Source: CAYRGQ01 sp964423925 (GTDB taxonomy: Bacteria > Bacteroidota > Bacteroidia > Sphingobacteriales > Sphingobacteriaceae). Taken from it: a stretch of 64,000 nucleotides of DNA. Of this stretch, positions 53,841-61,119 are shown piece by piece. Position numbers and translations under genes: made by a program. The number at the start of each line of letters is the position of its first letter. Position 1 is the stretch's first letter. The stretch covers positions 106,308-170,307 of the forward strand of contig CAYRGQ010000003.1 in assembly GCA_964423925.1 (NCBI GenBank), given 5' to 3'. The notes under the pieces are model-generated. The model made no database searches. It worked only from the letters and a program-made list of their open reading frames with translations, and was not told where the DNA came from.

Positions 53841-54302
53841 ATGAGAAAGCTAACTTTTTATGTACTTGTCACTTTAGTCATGTTGGGAACAGCGTTTGAC
53901 GGCTCTGCGCAAGAAAAGAAGAAGACCGTATTTAACCATATTGCGCTTTCGGTTTACGATTTGCACAAGAGCGCTGCGTTTTATCGGGATGTCATTGGCC
54001 TGGATACGATACCGGAGCCGTTCAAGATTGGGAAACACGTATGGTTTGAGATTGCCCCTGGCTTCTCGCTTCATTTGGTCAACGACGCGACTGAAATCAG
54101 GGAGCACAACCGTAGCACGCATACCTGTTTTAGCGTGCCGTCGATCGAGGAGTTTATTGCGCGGCTAAACGCGCGGGGAATCACCTATTACAGCGCCGGG
54201 GGCGAACGGGGAGCGACTAACACGCGTCCGGATGGCGTCCGCCAGCTCTACATTACCGATCCAGATGGGTATTGGGTAGAGATTAACGACGAAGCGAGGT
54301 AG
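53841..54302 (+). CDS. Exported VOC (glyoxalase/bleomycin-resistance) family protein
   Basis: About 153 residues. A signal peptide (MRKLTFYVLVTLVMLGTAFDGSAQ) is followed by one VOC domain: FNHIALSVYDLHKSAAFYRDVIGL (metal His), an internal FSLHLVND strand, a THTCFSV segment with a second His and YITDPDGYWVEI with the Glu ligand. Members are lyases, dioxygenases or resistance proteins; export suggests an envelope role. The longer frame from 53652 runs across the promoter and is not used. Confidence 0.85.
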   Translation: MRKLTFYVLVTLVMLGTAFDGSAQEKKKTVFNHIALSVYDLHKSAAFYRDVIGLDTIPEPFKIGKHVWFEIAPGFSLHLVNDATEIREHNRSTHTCFSVPSIEEFIARLNARGITYYSAGGERGATNTRPDGVRQLYITDPDGYWVEINDEAR

Positions 54303-54328
54303 GGACCCGTCTGGAGGAAGAATCAATA

Positions 54329-54358
54329 AAAAAGCCGGCAGCCTTTAGGCCACCGACT
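54329..54358 (-). terminator. Terminator of the 54389 gene
   Basis: On the minus strand GTCGGTGGCC (54349-54358) pairs with GGCTGCCGGC (54335-54344) with GU pairs, 4-nt loop, followed by six T (54329-54334). Confidence 0.75.
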
Positions 54359-54388
54359 CAAATCACACATCTTAATAATTTCCTCAGC

Positions 54389-54973
54389 CTATCGCGCGGC
54401 CAAGGAAGCCGAGCCTTGCAGCGCTTTCAAGTTGATGGCCGAGTTGGCAAACTGGCGTGATGCATCGCGGATAACGGGTTCTGAATGCGCGTTGATCTGA
54501 TCGCTGTTCGCTTTTACCAGTGCCTCAAAGTCATTTTCCTCGCGCTCGAGTTCGATGCCGAGCAGTGCTTGTAGGCGAGTGATTTGCTTGGCTTCCACTT
54601 TGGCTTGCTTGTTTATCTTCTTGGTGTACAGGGCATATACCTCATCGATGGCCTTGCGGCTGTCTTGCAAGCGCACCCCTTGGTCAATGTCGTCCTGGTA
54701 GTATTTGATCAAGGTATTCATTTGCGTCTGCAGATCTTTCACGCTTCCTACTTTATTTTTAATGGTGGCCACCGCTTGGTCGTACTGTTGCCACACGGTG
54801 TTTACGTACCATTGGTGCAGCGCTATCCTTTCGATGAATGCCTGCGTATGCAGGTCGATGGCGGCCGGTGCTTCTGCCGTGATCCGGGCTGGCTCGGCGT
54901 TGGCGGGTTTTACATTTGCGTTTGTGGTGGCGACCGATACGCCCATCAATGCAGTTAATACCAGGGTTTTCAT
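54389..54973 (-). CDS. Exported helical protein of unknown function
   Basis: About 194 residues. The start at 54973 gives a signal peptide (MKTLVLTALMGVSVATTNANV). The mature protein is almost all helix, with coiled-coil-like heptads (VKDLQTQMNTLIKYYQDDIDQGVRL; TKKINKQAKVEAKQITRLQALL). I do not recognise a family. About 125-195 bp upstream lie four regularly spaced direct repeats (55098-55168), so its transcription is probably controlled by a dedicated regulator; they could instead serve the divergent PHP gene. The upstream frame to 55126 has no good signal and was not used. Confidence 0.65.
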   Translation of the reverse strand: MKTLVLTALMGVSVATTNANVKPANAEPARITAEAPAAIDLHTQAFIERIALHQWYVNTVWQQYDQAVATIKNKVGSVKDLQTQMNTLIKYYQDDIDQGVRLQDSRKAIDEVYALYTKKINKQAKVEAKQITRLQALLGIELEREENDFEALVKANSDQINAHSEPVIRDASRQFANSAINLKALQGSASLAAR

Positions 54974-55097
54974 GATTTTTAATTTTTTTTGATTGTGAAT
55001 TATAGTTGTCGTTCCTTTTTTCTGTTGCGTTGTTTCTGCGCGCTTTTGGTGATATGACGCCGTAAAGGTCGCTGCGTTGCATATCCGTAGTAGGGTA

Positions 55098-55168
55098 TTA
55101 GACGAACGGCCCGAATTATTCGACAAACGGAATCGCGATTAGACAAAAACACCGAAATAATCGACAAA
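55098..55168. repeat. Four 9-bp direct repeats at 20-21 bp spacing
   Basis: TTAGACGAA (55098), TTCGACAAA (55119), TTAGACAAA (55139) and ATCGACAAA (55160) share the core GAC; the cores are 21, 20 and 21 bp apart, two helical turns. Paired 9-bp repeats with about 12 bp between them are how LytTR-type regulators bind, which makes an activator site plausible. They lie in the 475-bp gap between the secreted helical protein gene and the PHP gene; the rest of the gap holds only a possible -7 (TATTTTTG, 55337-55344). Confidence 0.6.
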
Positions 55169-55448
55169 AGATAATTGGCAAGGTGGGGTATGGGGCTTCA
55201 GATGACGGTCGCGTTGCTGTTGGGGGAACACCCCATCGTTTCAAAAAAAGGAAATATCATATCAGATTGAACAGCGTTCCGGGCACAACGCATACTAGTA
55301 CAGGACAGTCCAGTGTAGCTGTCTTAAAGAACTTGTTATTTTTGAAGGATGCGAGCGATGTTACGCTTGACCCCAACGGAGGGTAACTGGTCGAGCCTGC
55401 AGGGTATTATCCGGCCGGGGAACGATATACAAACCTAATAACATACGT

Positions 55449-56660
55449 ATGGCCAATCGTCGTGAATTTCTAAAACAGTCTGTCCTCCTTGGAGCGGCAA
55501 GTGTAGTGCCCTTCTCCGCCGCCGTGGCGAACGACCTCAAAGCAGGTTCCCCTTCCCGCGGTGCGCAAGTTGACACCTACCCCGTTAGTATGCGCGAGAT
55601 CCTGAAGCCCCGGCCCATTGCGCCACGGCAAATCACCATCCCCGATACTGCCGGCTTCCAAGTGCTAAAGGGTGACTTTCACATGCACACGCTCTTCTCT
55701 GATGGGAACGTGATGCCTTCCGACCGTGTGGCCGAGGGGGTACAGAACGGTCTTGACGTGATTTCCATCACGGATCACATCGAATACCGCCCGTATTTCA
55801 GCAAATCAGGCCGTTGGAAACTGGTCGACGAGGTGGCCAATGATTTCAACATCGCTTACAACCTGGCGAAGCCGGAGGCGGACAAACAAAACCTGCTCTT
55901 GGTGCCCGGCACGGAAATCACCCGGTTCAGCATGCCGCCAGGCCATTTCAACGTGCTCTTTACGGAGGATGTAAATCCCATCGCTGCCGTCGTTGACGAT
56001 TGGCGTGAAATGTTTCGGATAGCGGCAGACCAGGGCGGGTTCCTGATATGGAACCACCCGGGCTGGGAGGCTCCGCAGAGTGGAGGAATCGAGGTAGGCG
56101 CACCGTTGCGTTTCCTGCCCGTACACGAGGAGCTATACAGCCAGGGATATATGCACGGCATCGAAGTGTTCAATAGCACCGAATATTATCCCATTGTATC
56201 CGATTGGTGCAATGAGCGGGATTTGGCGCTATTTGCCAATAGCGACATCCATCCCACCGAACTCAACCACTACGGCATCCAAAACCCCTTGCGGCCGATC
56301 ACGCTCGTGCTGGCCAAGGAACGCTCGGTAGAGAGCGTTCGCGAGGCCATGTTCGCCAAGCGAACCATCGCTTGGGCTGCCGGCATGTTGTGGGGTCGGG
56401 ACCCGTGGTTGCCGGAATTGTTCAAAGCTTCAGTCAACGTCCACGCGCCACACTCCGGCATGCTCGAACTGACGAACCAAAGCTCCTTGCCCATTAATGT
56501 CTCAGTGGGCAGAACAGCGTACAATCTCCCGCAGGGAGCGAAGCAAGCAATCTTTCGGCCAGCGGGCGTGCAAGTGCTCACCGTTACCAACTGGTTGGTC
56601 GGGATGAACAAGCCATTAGAAATTTCATTGGAAGGAATTACCCCGGGCAACGGGGCGTGA
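55449..56660 (+). CDS. PHP-domain phosphoesterase-like protein with Tat-type signal
   Basis: A 403-residue protein. The N terminus NRREFLKQSVLLGAASVVPFSAAVA is a twin-arginine-like signal. The PHP domain has GDFHMHTLFSDGNVMPSDRV and VISITDHIEY (metal His/Asp), EITRFSMPPGHFNVLF, GFLIWNHPGW and ALFANSDIHPTE. The family includes CehA/McbA-like hydrolases. A C-terminal 70-residue beta domain follows (LELTNQSSLPINVSVGRTAYNLP). The stop overlaps the ATG of the sulfatase frame at 56657, so both genes are probably cotranscribed. Confidence 0.85.
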   Translation: MANRREFLKQSVLLGAASVVPFSAAVANDLKAGSPSRGAQVDTYPVSMREILKPRPIAPRQITIPDTAGFQVLKGDFHMHTLFSDGNVMPSDRVAEGVQNGLDVISITDHIEYRPYFSKSGRWKLVDEVANDFNIAYNLAKPEADKQNLLLVPGTEITRFSMPPGHFNVLFTEDVNPIAAVVDDWREMFRIAADQGGFLIWNHPGWEAPQSGGIEVGAPLRFLPVHEELYSQGYMHGIEVFNSTEYYPIVSDWCNERDLALFANSDIHPTELNHYGIQNPLRPITLVLAKERSVESVREAMFAKRTIAWAAGMLWGRDPWLPELFKASVNVHAPHSGMLELTNQSSLPINVSVGRTAYNLPQGAKQAIFRPAGVQVLTVTNWLVGMNKPLEISLEGITPGNGA

Positions 56661-56773
56661 CGGATTTGAATAACCCAGATATGACAGCCATATTCAGCCG
56701 CTTTATTGCCAATTTGCGGGCCGGTAATAAATCTATAAAGTCAGCGGGCATGCACTCGCCTGAACCAATCTTT

Positions 56774-58156
56774 ATGACAAGCACCATGAGGATGGTCTTG
56801 TTAGGCTTGCTTGTTTTAGGTCAGATCGGGCAGGCGCGCGCGGCAGGTTCCGTTGGGTCAGCGCAACCGACCAAGGCGTCCCCGCCCAACATAGTTTTTA
56901 TCGTCACGGATAGCCACCGTGGCGAGGCGCTGGGCGTAGCCGGCAATCCGTTTGTCGTCACCCCGAACCTGGACAAGTTGGCCGAATCGGGGGTGATGTA
57001 CAGCGAGGCGTACGTTACCACGGCGATCTGTGCGGTAAGCCGTGCCAGCCTGCTTTCGGGCCAGCATCGCGCCCGACACGGAATCAATGACTTTACCACC
57101 AGTTTCAGCCCCGAGGCCATGCGCCAGACGTTTCCCATGCTGCTCAAGGCAGGGGGCTACAACACCGCTTCCATTGGTCTATATGGAGTCGGCAATACGT
57201 CGCCTTCGGAATACTACGATCATTTCGAGGACAACATCCCCTGGACGGAGGACGGCGTCCACAATACGGACATTGTCGTCAGCAAGGGCGAGGCCTGGCT
57301 AGAGGAGCAGGACGGCAGCAAACCTTTCCTCCTTTACCTGTCGTTCAGCGCTGCCCACGAAATCGATCCCACCGCCACGCACCCCGCTTACTTCCTAGTA
57401 CCCGAGCGCCACAAGTCGCTGTATCAAGACGTGATGATCCCCAAACCGGAAACAGCAGACGAGCGATATTGGAACGCTTTTCCCGATTTTTTCCGAACTG
57501 ACCAGAACATCGCGCGGCACCGCTGGCATGGGTTCTTCTCCTCGGACGAGCTATTCCAACAAAACGCAAAAGATTATTACCGATTAGTGACCGGGCTGGA
57601 CGAGGCCGTGGGCCGGATCCAGCAGAAGCTGGCTTCATTGGGTTTTGACGATAACACGATTGTCGTATACACTAGCGACCATGGCATGTCCCTAGGCGAG
57701 CACGGCTTGATGGGCAAGTGGTACGGCTTTCACGTGGGACTTCATGTACCACTCATTATTTACGACCCACGCGACGCGTCGCTTCGAGGCGTGGAGAATG
57801 CGTCATTGGCACTGAATATCGATATTGCACCAACGCTCCTCCAGTTGGCAGGGCTACCTGTGCCGGAGCAGATGCAAGGTATGGACCTCATCGGCCTGGC
57901 CCGGGGGCGCGTTGACGCACGGGAAGCGTTTTTCTATGAACATACGGTCTTTAGCAGTCCGCATTTGCCTAAAGTGGAAGGAGTCGTCACCAAGACGACC
58001 CGTTATATGAAGTACACGGAACACGACTATGAGGTACTCTACGATGTGGCGAACGATCCGGACGAACGGGTGAATGTGGCGGGAGATGCCCGATACGCGA
58101 CGACACTTGAAGCCATGCGCGAGCTCTTCGGGCAGATGCGCGCGGCCGCCCAGTGA
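56774..58156 (+). CDS. Exported sulfatase
   Basis: A formylglycine-dependent sulfatase of about 460 residues. Metal Asp is in NIVFIVTDSHRGEAL, the Cys to be converted to formylglycine is in AICAVSRASLLSG (CxVSR variant of CxPSR, Cys about residue 86 from this start), and the second metal site is YTSDHGMSLGEHGLMGKW. The start at 56774 gives a signal peptide; the frame is open 39 codons further to an ATG (56657) that overlaps the PHP stop, so that start cannot be excluded. A formylglycine-generating enzyme must act in trans. The last 50 bp of the gene are duplicated at 58401. Confidence 0.9.
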   Translation: MTSTMRMVLLGLLVLGQIGQARAAGSVGSAQPTKASPPNIVFIVTDSHRGEALGVAGNPFVVTPNLDKLAESGVMYSEAYVTTAICAVSRASLLSGQHRARHGINDFTTSFSPEAMRQTFPMLLKAGGYNTASIGLYGVGNTSPSEYYDHFEDNIPWTEDGVHNTDIVVSKGEAWLEEQDGSKPFLLYLSFSAAHEIDPTATHPAYFLVPERHKSLYQDVMIPKPETADERYWNAFPDFFRTDQNIARHRWHGFFSSDELFQQNAKDYYRLVTGLDEAVGRIQQKLASLGFDDNTIVVYTSDHGMSLGEHGLMGKWYGFHVGLHVPLIIYDPRDASLRGVENASLALNIDIAPTLLQLAGLPVPEQMQGMDLIGLARGRVDAREAFFYEHTVFSSPHLPKVEGVVTKTTRYMKYTEHDYEVLYDVANDPDERVNVAGDARYATTLEAMRELFGQMRAAAQ

Positions 58157-58192
58157 GCAAAGAGCGCGCAGGTAGAAATTCTTCGGGCACCC

Positions 58193-58223
58193 TTGCATAT
58201 GTGTACTAGATACACTATCTTTG
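58193..58223 (+). promoter_or_regulatory. Promoter of small RNA B
   Basis: TTG (58193-58195), 20 nt, TATCTTTG (58216-58223): full Bacteroidota consensus, 37 nt after the sulfatase stop, pointing into the small RNA. Confidence 0.75.
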
Positions 58224-58226
58224 TGC

Positions 58227-58297
58227 CATCATAATTTAGGTTTATAATTGGTTAGTTAAAGGTTTCCATTCTCCCCGTTTGGAAACCTTTCTTTTTT
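58227..58297 (+). ncRNA. Putative small RNA, copy B
   Basis: About 70 nt from the predicted start (about 58227) to the terminator. Box 58234-58256 (core TTTAGGTTTATAATTGG), then an 11-bp stem, 58258-58268 (AAAGGTTTCCA) with 58280-58290 (TGGAAACCTTT), closing loop TTCTCCCCGTT (58269-58279), then C and six T. No ORF is visible in it. The C-rich loop could pair with G-rich ribosome-binding regions; this is inference. Confidence 0.65.
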
Positions 58298-58362
58298 ACC
58301 AAAAACCCATGTTTCCGCACAGATTATTTGTCTGTTTATTAGCAAATGAGGGGGCTGCGATA

Positions 58363-58399
58363 AAAACTGCCCTAAGCGAGCATTACCCAAGGCAGTTTT
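58363..58399. other. Hairpin between the two small RNAs
   Basis: AAAACTGCC (58363-58371) pairs with GGCAGTTTT (58391-58399) around a 19-nt loop. It lacks a T tract outside the stem. It belongs to the 92 bp between the two repeat copies (58309-58400) that has no second copy. Role unknown. Confidence 0.4.
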
Positions 58400-58487
58400 G
58401 ACTTGAAGCCATGCGCAAGCTCTTCGGGCAGATGCGCGCGGCCGCCAGGGAACAAAGAGCGCGCAGGCATAAATTTTTCCGGCACCC

Positions 58488-58518
58488 TTGCATATGTGTA
58501 TTAGATACACTATCTTTG
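58488..58518 (+). promoter_or_regulatory. Promoter of small RNA C
   Basis: TTG (58488-58490), 20 nt, TATCTTTG (58511-58518), the same as for copy B. Confidence 0.75.
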
Positions 58519-58521
58519 TGC

Positions 58522-58593
58522 CATCATAATTTAGGTTTATAATTGGTTAGTGAAGGGTTTCCATTCTCCCCGTTTGGAAACCTTTCTTTTTTT
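58522..58593 (+). ncRNA. Putative small RNA, copy C
   Basis: Same design as copy B: box 58529-58551, stem 58553-58563 with 58575-58585 (one GU pair from a G replacing A/T on one arm), identical loop TTCTCCCCGTT (58564-58574), then a T run (58587-58593). Differences from B within the RNA are confined to the base of the stem and the T tract. Confidence 0.65.
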
Positions 58594-58656
58594 ACCTAAA
58601 ACCCGTATATCTGGACGGATTATCCCTGTGTATAGTGTAGATGCGTAAACTGCGGT

Positions 58657-59541
58657 TCAAAAGAATCGGGCTTTGTACACGCGGATGCCGGGAACGTGGA
58701 TCGTGACATCCGGATTGCGGTGATAGATGTTGTGCGTCCACCAACTGATTTCGCCTTTGGTATAGAGCAATTGGCCCGTGCGCTCGTCGTAGTTGACCGA
58801 CTTGACATCTTCCACGCCTTTTAGCGGGGCGTATTCGGCGAATGATCCGCGATCGATATCAAATTCGAAAACGCTATGGTGTGTGGTGAGTAGCAGCTTG
58901 TTGTCATTAACCCATGAAAGGTCGTGCCCGCTTTCGTCAGGGATGGTGTACACCGCGTCTAGCTTGAGCTGGGGTTGGTTGGAGTCCCAGTCTTGCAGGC
59001 TATACACTTTGAGTTCCTGGTATCCCAAGGCAAACAACTGCTGGCGCGATTCAATCCAGACCACGCCGTGGCCTGAATACAGGGTGTCCTTAAACAACAC
59101 CTTCTCGGACATGGCAAGGTCATAGATTTCCAAGCTGTTTCCGCCTTCCGCCACGGAATTGGCCACGGCTATGCGGTTGTTGGGCAAGAACTCGGCAGAG
59201 TGGGCATTGGGGCATGTAGCGTAGAAGAGGGCTTCTTTGGTGCGTCGGTCGAGCATCAGGACGGCACCCGACGAAGAAGTTAGCAGCAGGGAGTCGCCCG
59301 TGACAGACGGCTTCACTTCGTCCATGGAGCGTAGTCTGCGCAGGTAATCCGAGGGCAGGCCTTTGGTCTCCGCCGCTCGCCATGACCAGGTGGTGTCCGC
59401 CTGGTAGGTGTAGGGGTTGTATTCGAGAATGAGCACCCGGTCGTCGCCACACAGGACACCGCGGGTGTTATATTGTTGGGCATGGGCTGCCGAGCCGGCC
59501 ATGCCAGCCCCCAGCAGGAGGAGTAAGAAATAAAGTCTCAT
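58657..59541 (-). CDS. Exported beta-propeller-like protein (DUF6528-like)
   Basis: About 294 residues. The start at 59541 gives a signal peptide (MRLYFLLLLLGAGMAGSAAHAQ). The mature part has repeated strand patterns of a six-bladed propeller, such as VLCGDDRVLILEYNP, AEFLPNNRIAVANSVAEGGNSLEIYDL, VVWIESRQQLFALGYQELKVYSL and LSWVNDNKLLLTTHHSVFEFDID. I recall similar proteins as DUF6528, not verified. Found in the polysaccharide-related region; a sugar lactone or lyase role would fit the fold but is not shown. Confidence 0.65.
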   Translation of the reverse strand: MRLYFLLLLLGAGMAGSAAHAQQYNTRGVLCGDDRVLILEYNPYTYQADTTWSWRAAETKGLPSDYLRRLRSMDEVKPSVTGDSLLLTSSSGAVLMLDRRTKEALFYATCPNAHSAEFLPNNRIAVANSVAEGGNSLEIYDLAMSEKVLFKDTLYSGHGVVWIESRQQLFALGYQELKVYSLQDWDSNQPQLKLDAVYTIPDESGHDLSWVNDNKLLLTTHHSVFEFDIDRGSFAEYAPLKGVEDVKSVNYDERTGQLLYTKGEISWWTHNIYHRNPDVTIHVPGIRVYKARFF

Positions 59542-59646
59542 CGTAGTCCGGTTTAACGGGTTGTCATTGGACGTAAATATACGGATTAATTGGGTGGAGA
59601 CGCCTTGTTTACCCATCACATCCCTCTCATCCGCCAATACTGCTTT

Positions 59647-59823
59647 TTAATCTTTCTCTGCGGGCAGCTCCAGTACCTCACCCCAAGCCATGACGACGGT
59701 GGGCTTCTCCACATGCTGGATACGGCGGAAAGTCAGCCAATACGGTTCACGGTGGTCGATGGTATGCCCCATTTGATTGGGGAGCGGTTTTGGAGAAAGA
59801 TGGCGTAGCGAATCCCTTTGATG
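59647..59823 (-). pseudogene. Possible gene remnant (C-terminal fragment)
   Basis: An open minus-strand frame of 58 codons between a TAG (59824-59826) and the TAA at 59647. It reads RHLSPKPLPNQMGHTIDHRE, then PYWLTFRRIQHVEKPTVVMAW, and ends GEVLELPAEKD. Composition looks like protein (balanced, with a plausible strand-rich end) but there is no start codon apart from an internal ATG. It could be the tail of a gene lost by deletion, or chance. No homologue recognised. Confidence 0.3.
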
Positions 59824-60028
59824 CTATGAACTCATCGTGAGTAAGAACGACAGTAAGGGATTACTCGGACAGCAATGCCTATTCCCGCTGGGGGATTGAC
59901 TTCGTCGGCCGTTGAATCGGTCGCATACGCTGGAGAGGAGAGGGGATGGGTGCGGATCGAACCCATAATACAAGATCGCGGCTTCTCGGCCTTACTCCCT
60001 ACTAAGGAAGGTCCGTCGCTGTCGTCGC
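59824..60028. other. Intergenic stretch without recognised genes
   Basis: About 200 nt upstream of the remnant and downstream of the 60121 gene terminator. Six-frame reading gives no convincing protein; a TTCGAT-containing string near 59955 (minus) mimics a tRNA T-loop but has no matching stems. Confidence 0.4.
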
Positions 60029-60060
60029 AAAAAAAAGCCGCCCCCAATTTTGGGGGCGGC
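60029..60060 (-). terminator. Terminator of the SusD-lipoprotein operon
   Basis: GCCGCCCCCA (60037-60046) pairs perfectly with TGGGGGCGGC (60051-60060) around a 4-nt loop; the minus strand continues into eight T. 60 nt behind the 60121 gene stop. Confidence 0.92.
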
Positions 60061-60120
60061 CAATTTGAGTGCACCAGATCGGGGCACGCGCGGGTGACCG
60101 GTGCCGTTACAGGGCGGTGC

Positions 60121-61110
60121 TTATTCGCTGCGTTGCGTTACAGCGCGGAGGTCGAAGCCACGACACTCGAAGCCTGCGTCGAAGGTTCCCGGCACTTCCC
60201 ATCCGAGGTTCATGCCGCTCAATCGGAAGTCCTCGTCAAATGACCCCGTCAGGTAGCCTCGCTCTCTGGCCAGTTTGAGGGCCGCAGTAATAAAAGGGTA
60301 GATGTCTTTCTCTACCGTCACCCATTCCCCGTCGTGAAAAGAGCCCTTCATGTAGTCGGCGGTCGCTATGCTATAAATAAACTTACCCGTAGCATCCCCT
60401 TTCCCGAGGTCTTGGGCCGCATACAATGGGATTTCACGATACCGATAGTCGTAAAAAGGTATGCCAAACCACAGGTAGTCACCGTAATACGCCGAATTGG
60501 GGTTTCGGTCCTGCACCGTTATGAACAGTTGAAACTGGGCGGTGTGCAGCCCAGCGTCAAAGTCACGCTCGTCCATTTTCATTTCCGCGCCGGTTAGCCT
60601 TCCCTCAAACTTCAGCACCAATCCCTCTAAATCTTTTAGGAGGGGTTTTTCGGAGAACTCCTGTTCAATCAACAAATGCGGCCACGCTTGGTTCTGCTGG
60701 CGAGGGGCATCGTATTCCGCGGAGGTGAATATATCCATAGTCACCTTCATCTCATCGCCCTCCTTGGAAAAGGCGATGGACTTGCCTTGGTTTGCGTAAC
60801 GTATTGCGCCATTACTCTCCGCTTGTCGGTCGGCTTCCGTCAGGTCGAACTTCGTTCCCCATTCCGCAATTTCCCAAATGGGCGCTGTTGCTGCCTGTCC
60901 GAAAGGGTAGAGATTTCCTGGCGAGGGTTCCGCCGCACGTTTTCTGATAAGTCCGCGTTCGAAACCCCGATCGCTGAGTACCGACACCGTGTCATATTGG
61001 ATGGCTGGCACAGAAGGACCATCGTTAGTCCCCCCGTCCGGTGAGCAGCCCCAACTCACGGCTAGGCCGATGCAGAGGCATGCCATGTATGGTTTGACGT
61101 TTATGTTCAT
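60121..61110 (-). CDS. Lipoprotein of unknown function in a SusD locus
   Basis: A 329-residue lipoprotein (signal ends GLAVSWGC, lipobox Cys22). Beta-rich with many aromatic residues (GDYLWFGIPFYDYRYREIPLYAAQDLG; GMNLGWEVPGTFDAGFECRGFDLRAV). The end resembles carbohydrate-binding or jelly-roll proteins encoded near SusD genes. Third gene after the SusD and IPT/TIG genes (9-nt gap to the latter), with the operon terminator behind it. Likely a surface glycan-binding or processing protein; no enzyme motif recognised. Confidence 0.6.
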   Translation of the reverse strand: MNINVKPYMACLCIGLAVSWGCSPDGGTNDGPSVPAIQYDTVSVLSDRGFERGLIRKRAAEPSPGNLYPFGQAATAPIWEIAEWGTKFDLTEADRQAESNGAIRYANQGKSIAFSKEGDEMKVTMDIFTSAEYDAPRQQNQAWPHLLIEQEFSEKPLLKDLEGLVLKFEGRLTGAEMKMDERDFDAGLHTAQFQLFITVQDRNPNSAYYGDYLWFGIPFYDYRYREIPLYAAQDLGKGDATGKFIYSIATADYMKGSFHDGEWVTVEKDIYPFITAALKLARERGYLTGSFDEDFRLSGMNLGWEVPGTFDAGFECRGFDLRAVTQRSE

Positions 61111-61119
61111 GATTTTCTA

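Larger units (their letters stand above)
58105..58308 (+). repeat. Direct repeat, first copy (sulfatase 3' end plus small RNA B)
   Basis: About 204 bp starting in the last codons of the sulfatase gene and running through small RNA B. It is repeated at 58401-58604 at an offset of 296 bp. The two copies are nearly identical in the promoter-to-terminator part (a few changes in about 100 bp) but differ at many positions in the 45 bp just after the stop codon. Confidence 0.9.
58401..58604 (+). repeat. Direct repeat, second copy (sulfatase tail relic plus small RNA C)
   Basis: Second copy of the 58105-58308 repeat. Its first 50 bp are an orphan relic of the sulfatase C terminus (coding for an AMRKLFGQMRAAA-like tail without the rest of the gene), which shows that the duplicated unit began inside the sulfatase gene. 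Confidence 0.9.

Noticed and set aside
59940..59980. A string resembling the TTCGAT T-loop of a tRNA (minus strand)
   Set aside because: The flanking bases do not pair as a T stem, and no anticodon or acceptor stem is found around it.
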